DNA from: Buttiauxella warmboldiae
GTDB lineage: Bacteria > Pseudomonadota > Gammaproteobacteria > Enterobacterales > Enterobacteriaceae
Direction: 5' to 3'
Assembly (NCBI RefSeq): GCF_003818135.1
Contig: NZ_RPOH01000054.1
Span: 1 to 47,794, forward strand
Length of the DNA: 47,794 nucleotides
In this document: in pieces, positions 44,606 through 47,794 of the stretch
Layout: the number at the start of each line of letters is the position of its first letter
Numbering within the stretch: the first letter of the stretch is position 1
Position numbers and translations under genes: made by a program
The notes under the pieces: model-generated
The model's database searches: none
Told to the model about the DNA's origin: nothing
What the model saw: only the letters and a program-made list of their open reading frames with translations

Positions 44606-45259
44606 TTAGCATTCCGTTAAAATTTCATTAAAGTTGAGACGCGATTTTGGCAGTGCCGCATTAAAGTCTGTCTCGCTACGATAACCAATTGGCACGATAA
44701 CCAGACTGGTGAAACCTTTTTCACGCAGGCCAAACTCTTCATCCAGAATGCGGGCGTCAAAACCTTCGACGGGCACCGCATCAATATTCAGCGCCGAGAC
44801 GCCCAGCAGGAAGTTCCCGACGTTGAGGTAAACCTGCTTTTCCATCCAGTGTTGCGCATCTTTCAAATCAAAGCGGTGCATATTCACAAAGTATGAGCGC
44901 CCTTTGTGCTGCCCTTCCATCGCCTGCGGGTTGGCAAAACGGCCATCGTGGCTTTCCTGGTTGAGCAGTTTAGCAAGGTGCGTTTCATCAATCGCTGTTT
45001 TGGCGCAGAACACCACCACGTGAGAGGCATCAAGCACTTTACGCTCGTTAAACACGTAAAAACCGGAAGTCGCTTTGGCAATACGCGCCTTTGCTTCATC
45101 GGTGCTGGCCAGAATGAAGTGCCACGGCTGCACGTTGGTGCTGGACGGGCTAAGACGCAGCAACTCTTTTACCTTGTCGATCTGCTCAGCATTAATTTTC
45201 TTGCTCGGATCAAACGCTTTGGTTGAATAACGTGATGCCGCAGACTGAATAATATCCAT
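44606..45259 (-). CDS. NfsB-like oxygen-insensitive NAD(P)H nitroreductase
   Basis: 217 residues closely related to E. coli Nfs[18 protein letters not shown] (FMN-binding), [21 protein letters not shown], and [28 protein letters not shown]. Reduces nitroaromatics and quinones with FMN. Divergence from NfsB suggests a paralogue. It is the middle gene of a quinone-oxidoreductase/nitroreductase/monooxygenase row. Confidence 0.9.
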   Translation of the reverse strand: MDIIQSAASRYSTKAFDPSKKINAEQIDKVKELLRLSPSSTNVQPWHFILASTDEAKARIAKATSGFYVFNERKVLDASHVVVFCAKTAIDETHLAKLLNQESHDGRFANPQAMEGQHKGRSYFVNMHRFDLKDAQHWMEKQVYLNVGNFLLGVSALNIDAVPVEGFDARILDEEFGLREKGFTSLVIVPIGYRSETDFNAALPKSRLNFNEILTEC

Positions 45260-45286
45260 CGCTATTTCTCTATGATTTTTAATTAA

Positions 45287-46294
45287 TTAGAAACCTTCAA
45301 GCACGATTTTACCCACCGCACGGTTGGTTTCAATTAATTCATGGGCACGACGCAGGTTTGCGGCATTAATGGTGCCAAAATGCTCGCCCAGCGTCGTTTG
45401 CAGCACGCCCTGATCAATCAGGCTGGCAACGCGCGTTAACAGACGGTTCTGTTCAATCATGTCGCTGGTTTCAAACATCGAACGGGTAAACATAAACTCC
45501 CAGTGCAGGGAAATGCTTTTGGCTTTCAGCGGGCGCGCATCCAGGGTGTCGGGATCGTCAATCAACGCCAGTTTTCCCTGCGGAGCTAACGCTTCAATCA
45601 ATTGCGTATAGTGCTGATCGGTGTGCGTCAGGCTGGCTACGTGGGTCACGTTTTTCACCCCAATACGCGCCAGCTCTTCGCTCAGCGGTTTGCTGTGGTC
45701 GATAACATGATGGGCGCCAAGTTCGGACACCCATTGCTGGCTTTGCGGACGCGAGGCGGTACCGATAACCGTGATGTTGGTCAGCTTGCGCGCCAGCTGG
45801 GTAAGAATTGAACCCACCCCGCCCGCCGCGCCGACAATCAGCAGCACATCATTCTCATTGCCGCCTTCTGCAACGCCCAGGCGGTCGAATAACATCTCCC
45901 AGGCGGTGATGGCGGTTAATGGCAGAGCAGCAGCCGAGGCGTTATCAACGGATTTCGGCTTCAGCGCGGCAATACGTTCATCCACCAGCTGATATTCGCT
46001 GTTGCTGCCAGGGCGAGTAAGCGAACCGGCATACCAGACTTCGTCGCCCGGCTTAAACAGCGTGACGGCTTCACCCACTGCCACCACCACGCCTACCGCA
46101 TCCCAACCCAACACGCGCGGCTGGTCAGCTTTAAAACCGGCACGCACTTTGGTATCTACCGGGTTAACGGAAATCGCTTTGACTTCCACCAGCAGATCAT
46201 GGCCTGACGCGACAGGTGTCGGTAAGTCGATCTCGCTGAGAAATTGTAGATTGCTGCCTGCCTGAGCGGCCTGAGTAATGGCGATAGCTTTCAT
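45287..46294 (-). CDS. zinc-independent MDR quinone oxidoreductase family protein
   Basis: 335 residues: GroES-like N-domain (ISVNPVDTKVRAG, GWDAVGVVVAVGEAV) and Rossmann domain with LLIVGAAGGVGSILTQLARKL. It lacks the zinc-ligand pattern of alcohol dehydrogenases and fits the zinc-type-dehydrogenase-like / QOR2 group of NADPH quinone reductases. GGAG precedes ATG. First gene of the row. Confidence 0.88.
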   Translation of the reverse strand: MKAIAITQAAQAGSNLQFLSEIDLPTPVASGHDLLVEVKAISVNPVDTKVRAGFKADQPRVLGWDAVGVVVAVGEAVTLFKPGDEVWYAGSLTRPGSNSEYQLVDERIAALKPKSVDNASAAALPLTAITAWEMLFDRLGVAEGGNENDVLLIVGAAGGVGSILTQLARKLTNITVIGTASRPQSQQWVSELGAHHVIDHSKPLSEELARIGVKNVTHVASLTHTDQHYTQLIEALAPQGKLALIDDPDTLDARPLKAKSISLHWEFMFTRSMFETSDMIEQNRLLTRVASLIDQGVLQTTLGEHFGTINAANLRRAHELIETNRAVGKIVLEGF

Positions 46295-46405
46295 GGTGTG
46301 CTCCAGAGATTAAAGGGTTCATCATATGATTGAACTCATGGTACAAGGTAGGCCACGGGCGAAAAATAGTCCTCAGGAAACAACACTTATACTCGGAGAG
46401 TTAAA

Positions 46406-47320
46406 ATGCTCAGGTTGGAAGACCTCACTTTGTTTGTCAGGGCCGCTGCGTTAAACAGTTTTAGCGATACCGCACGTGAAGCAGGATTACAGCCCGCGCA
46501 GGTCAGCACCGCCATCAAGCGCCTTGAGCAGACGCTGAATATTCGTCTCTTTGCCCGGTCCACACGCAGCCTGCGGCTGACCCCGGAAGGCGAAACCTGG
46601 CTGCCTTACGCCATTAGCGCACTACAAACGCTGGAAGCCGGGTTTGAGCAAATTCAGCCTGCCTCTGATGAGGTGCGCGGCGTGCTGCAAATTGCGGTGC
46701 CGTCCGATCTCGGGCGCAATATGTTACTCACCGTTTTCCAGGCATTTCGCCGCGAACACCCGGCGTTGCATTTAAAAATCCTGTTCTCAGACCAGGTGAC
46801 GGACGTTTTCAAAGATCCGGTGGATATCGCTTTTCGCTATGGTAACAATGATGACGCCTCGTTTGTGGCGCTTCCGCTGGCACCGCTTAACCGCCGCGTA
46901 GTGGTGGCAGCGCCGGCTTATCTTGAGCGCTTCGGTGAACCGAAATCCATCAGCGAACTGGCCCAGCATGACGCATTAACCTACGCCCTGCGCGGACGGG
47001 TTTATGACAAATGGATATTAAGCCTCGACGGCGACACGCACCATGTGGCGGTAAAAAGCGCGATGATGAGCGACGATGCCGAAGTTATTCGCCGCTTAGC
47101 CATTGCGGGCGAAGGGATTGCGTATAAATCCTGGCTGGATGTCAGCGCAGATGTGAACGAGGGGCGGCTGAAAATTATTCTGCCTCAGTACCAGGGTGAC
47201 AGCGTGCCGTTAAATATGATTTGCCCACACCGTAAACAGCTTTCCACCACCGTAAGGTTATTGCATGAAGCGGTAAAACAGCGCTGCGATGTGCTGCAAG
47301 CGCTGCTGCCCGTTAATTGA
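46406..47320 (+). CDS. LysR-type regulator, divergent from the oxidoreductase row
   Basis: 304 residues. HTH about 15-40 ([25 protein letters not shown]), effector domain from [16 protein letters not shown]. Divergent from the oxidoreductase at 46294 with 111 bp between, so it probably controls that row. GGAG precedes ATG. The stop codon TGA (47318-47320) lies at the boundary with the IS end, so its final codon(s) may differ from the uninterrupted gene. Confidence 0.88.
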   Translation: MLRLEDLTLFVRAAALNSFSDTAREAGLQPAQVSTAIKRLEQTLNIRLFARSTRSLRLTPEGETWLPYAISALQTLEAGFEQIQPASDEVRGVLQIAVPSDLGRNMLLTVFQAFRREHPALHLKILFSDQVTDVFKDPVDIAFRYGNNDDASFVALPLAPLNRRVVVAAPAYLERFGEPKSISELAQHDALTYALRGRVYDKWILSLDGDTHHVAVKSAMMSDDAEVIRRLAIAGEGIAYKSWLDVSADVNEGRLKIILPQYQGDSVPLNMICPHRKQLSTTVRLLHEAVKQRCDVLQALLPVN

Positions 47321-47480
47321 CATCCTCCCCGCCCTAAAGGGCGAGGATTCCTGCAGCGTTCAGACCGAAGTCCGACTCGCCTCGGTGGGTTCCTGCTTCA
47401 TCAAGCGGCCTAAAACTGCCATCTCTCCACAGGCTAGCGCGGCGTGCCCCGCCGCTAAAATATTACGTGCGCCATTGATA
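47318..47480 (-). ncRNA. predicted omega (reRNA) guide RNA of TnpB
   Basis: In IS200/IS605 elements the RNA overlapping the 3' end of tnpB and the right end guides TnpB, its guide being the adjacent host sequence. The hairpin at 47322-47348 and the position relative to tnpB fit. The 5' limit given is a guess. Confidence 0.4.
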
Positions 47481-47794
47481 TCGGCGTTCGCGCTATATCC
47501 ACATTCCAGACACTTGAACTTGCTTTGTGTCTGCCGGTTCTCTTTCGCTGTATGACCACAGCAAGCACATTTTTGACTCGTATAGGCTGGGTTTATCGCC
47601 AACACTTGACCACCCCGCCAAAGCTGTTTGTACTCAAGCTGGCGGCGAAGCTCGTGCCAGCCCTGATCTAATATCGAACGGTTTAAGCCGGTTTTTGCCC
47701 GGACGTTGCGCCCATGTTGGCTTACCGTACCCGCTGCCGACTTTGACATGTTGGCAACCTTCAAGTCTTCAATGACGATCATGGCGTGGTTTTT
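47360..47794 (-). CDS. tnpB: TnpB, RNA-guided nuclease of an IS200/IS605 element (3' part only)
   Basis: The last 144 codons of a tnpB that continues past the window edge; the frame is open through codons K-N-H-A before the internal ATG at 47782. Visible are the RuvC-like [11 protein letters not shown] (E of RuvC-II), a four-cysteine zinc finger CACCGH and CLECGY, and DINGARNIL (D of RuvC-III). The catalytic residues that can be seen are intact. Confidence 0.9.
   Translation of the reverse strand, partial: KNHAMIVIEDLKVANMSKSAAGTVSQHGRNVRAKTGLNRSILDQGWHELRRQLEYKQLWRGGQVLAINPAYTSQKCACCGHTAKENRQTQSKFKCLECGYSANADINGARNILAAGHAALACGEMAVLGRLMKQEPTEASRTSV

Larger units (their letters stand above)
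47318..47794 (-). mobile_element. right end of an IS200/IS605-type element (partial)
   Basis: tnpB (47360 onward) plus, next to it, a hairpin (47322-47348: ATCCTC and GGGCGAGGAT with a short bulge) of the kind that forms the right end of such elements. The left end lies outside the window. The exact boundary is uncertain by a few bases. Confidence 0.75.

Noticed and set aside
47289..47555. Plus-strand frame over the IS end
   Set aside because: It overlaps tnpB and the IS right-end hairpin and has no family signature.

Overview
The window is chromosomal DNA from a member of the Enterobacteriaceae. The left flank carries azuC, yecR, ftnA and yecA, and the right flank carries leuZ-cysT-glyW, cbl, nac and an Asn tRNA. 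All of these are recognisable from E. coli, but spacing and accessory genes differ, so an Enterobacter- or Citrobacter-like genome is more likely than E. coli itself. I cannot fix the species from sequence alone.

Layout. 1-5086: host genes (AzuCR small RNA with a CRP site, a DHA2 drug-efflux-type transporter, an RpiB/LacAB-type isomerase, YecR lipoprotein, ferritin FtnA with Fur-box-like sequences, and a YecA protein lacking its SEC-C tail). 5087-33441: an integrated mobile element of about 28 kb bounded by 62-bp imperfect direct repeats (attL/attR) that are the 3' part of the leuZ tRNA-Leu gene. It encodes a family-B DNA polymerase with the motifs of primer-independent PolB (piPolB), two tyrosine recombinases, an AlpA-like excisionase and a uracil-DNA-glycosylase-like protein. 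This is the hallmark set of a pipolin, an element class already known at tRNA-Leu in enterobacteria. 33386-33765: the tRNA operon leuZ-cysT-glyW, with leuZ rebuilt by the element. 33881-36444: cbl, nac (with a clear sigma-54 promoter and NtrC site) and tRNA-Asn. 36445-47320: accessory metabolic genes (a KatG catalase-peroxidase with a DoxX-like membrane protein; a LysR/MFS/VOC/cupin/OpuAC-like gene row; a quinone-oxidoreductase/nitroreductase/monooxygenase row with a divergent LysR gene). 47318-47794: the right end of an IS200/IS605-type element with a truncated-by-window tnpB.

Inside the pipolin, the left 14 kb is a defence block on the minus strand: hsdM, hsdS, a second YecA-like gene (with SEC-C), a 594-residue protein with a cold-shock domain, an HExxH motif and a cysteine-rich tail, hsdR, and a YgjP-type metallopeptidase. 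These are followed by a GmrSD-like (DUF262/DUF1524) nuclease, a PD-(D/E)XK nuclease and an Mrr-type nuclease. The replication/recombination core (integrase, excisionase, small hypothetical, piPolB) is on the plus strand at 20.7-25.4 kb. It is followed by a WYL regulator plus YfjP-like GTPase pair preceded by two copies of a 17-bp palindrome, and then a minus-strand row of small genes of mostly unknown function ending with the second integrase. The UDG-like gene lies next to attR.

The most notable points are the uncharacterised cold-shock/HExxH/zinc protein and YecA-like protein built into a type I restriction operon, the mosaic tRNA-Leu created by integration (two new G-U pairs in the acceptor stem), the palindrome pair before the WYL gene, and a 24-bp repeat present twice in the element.
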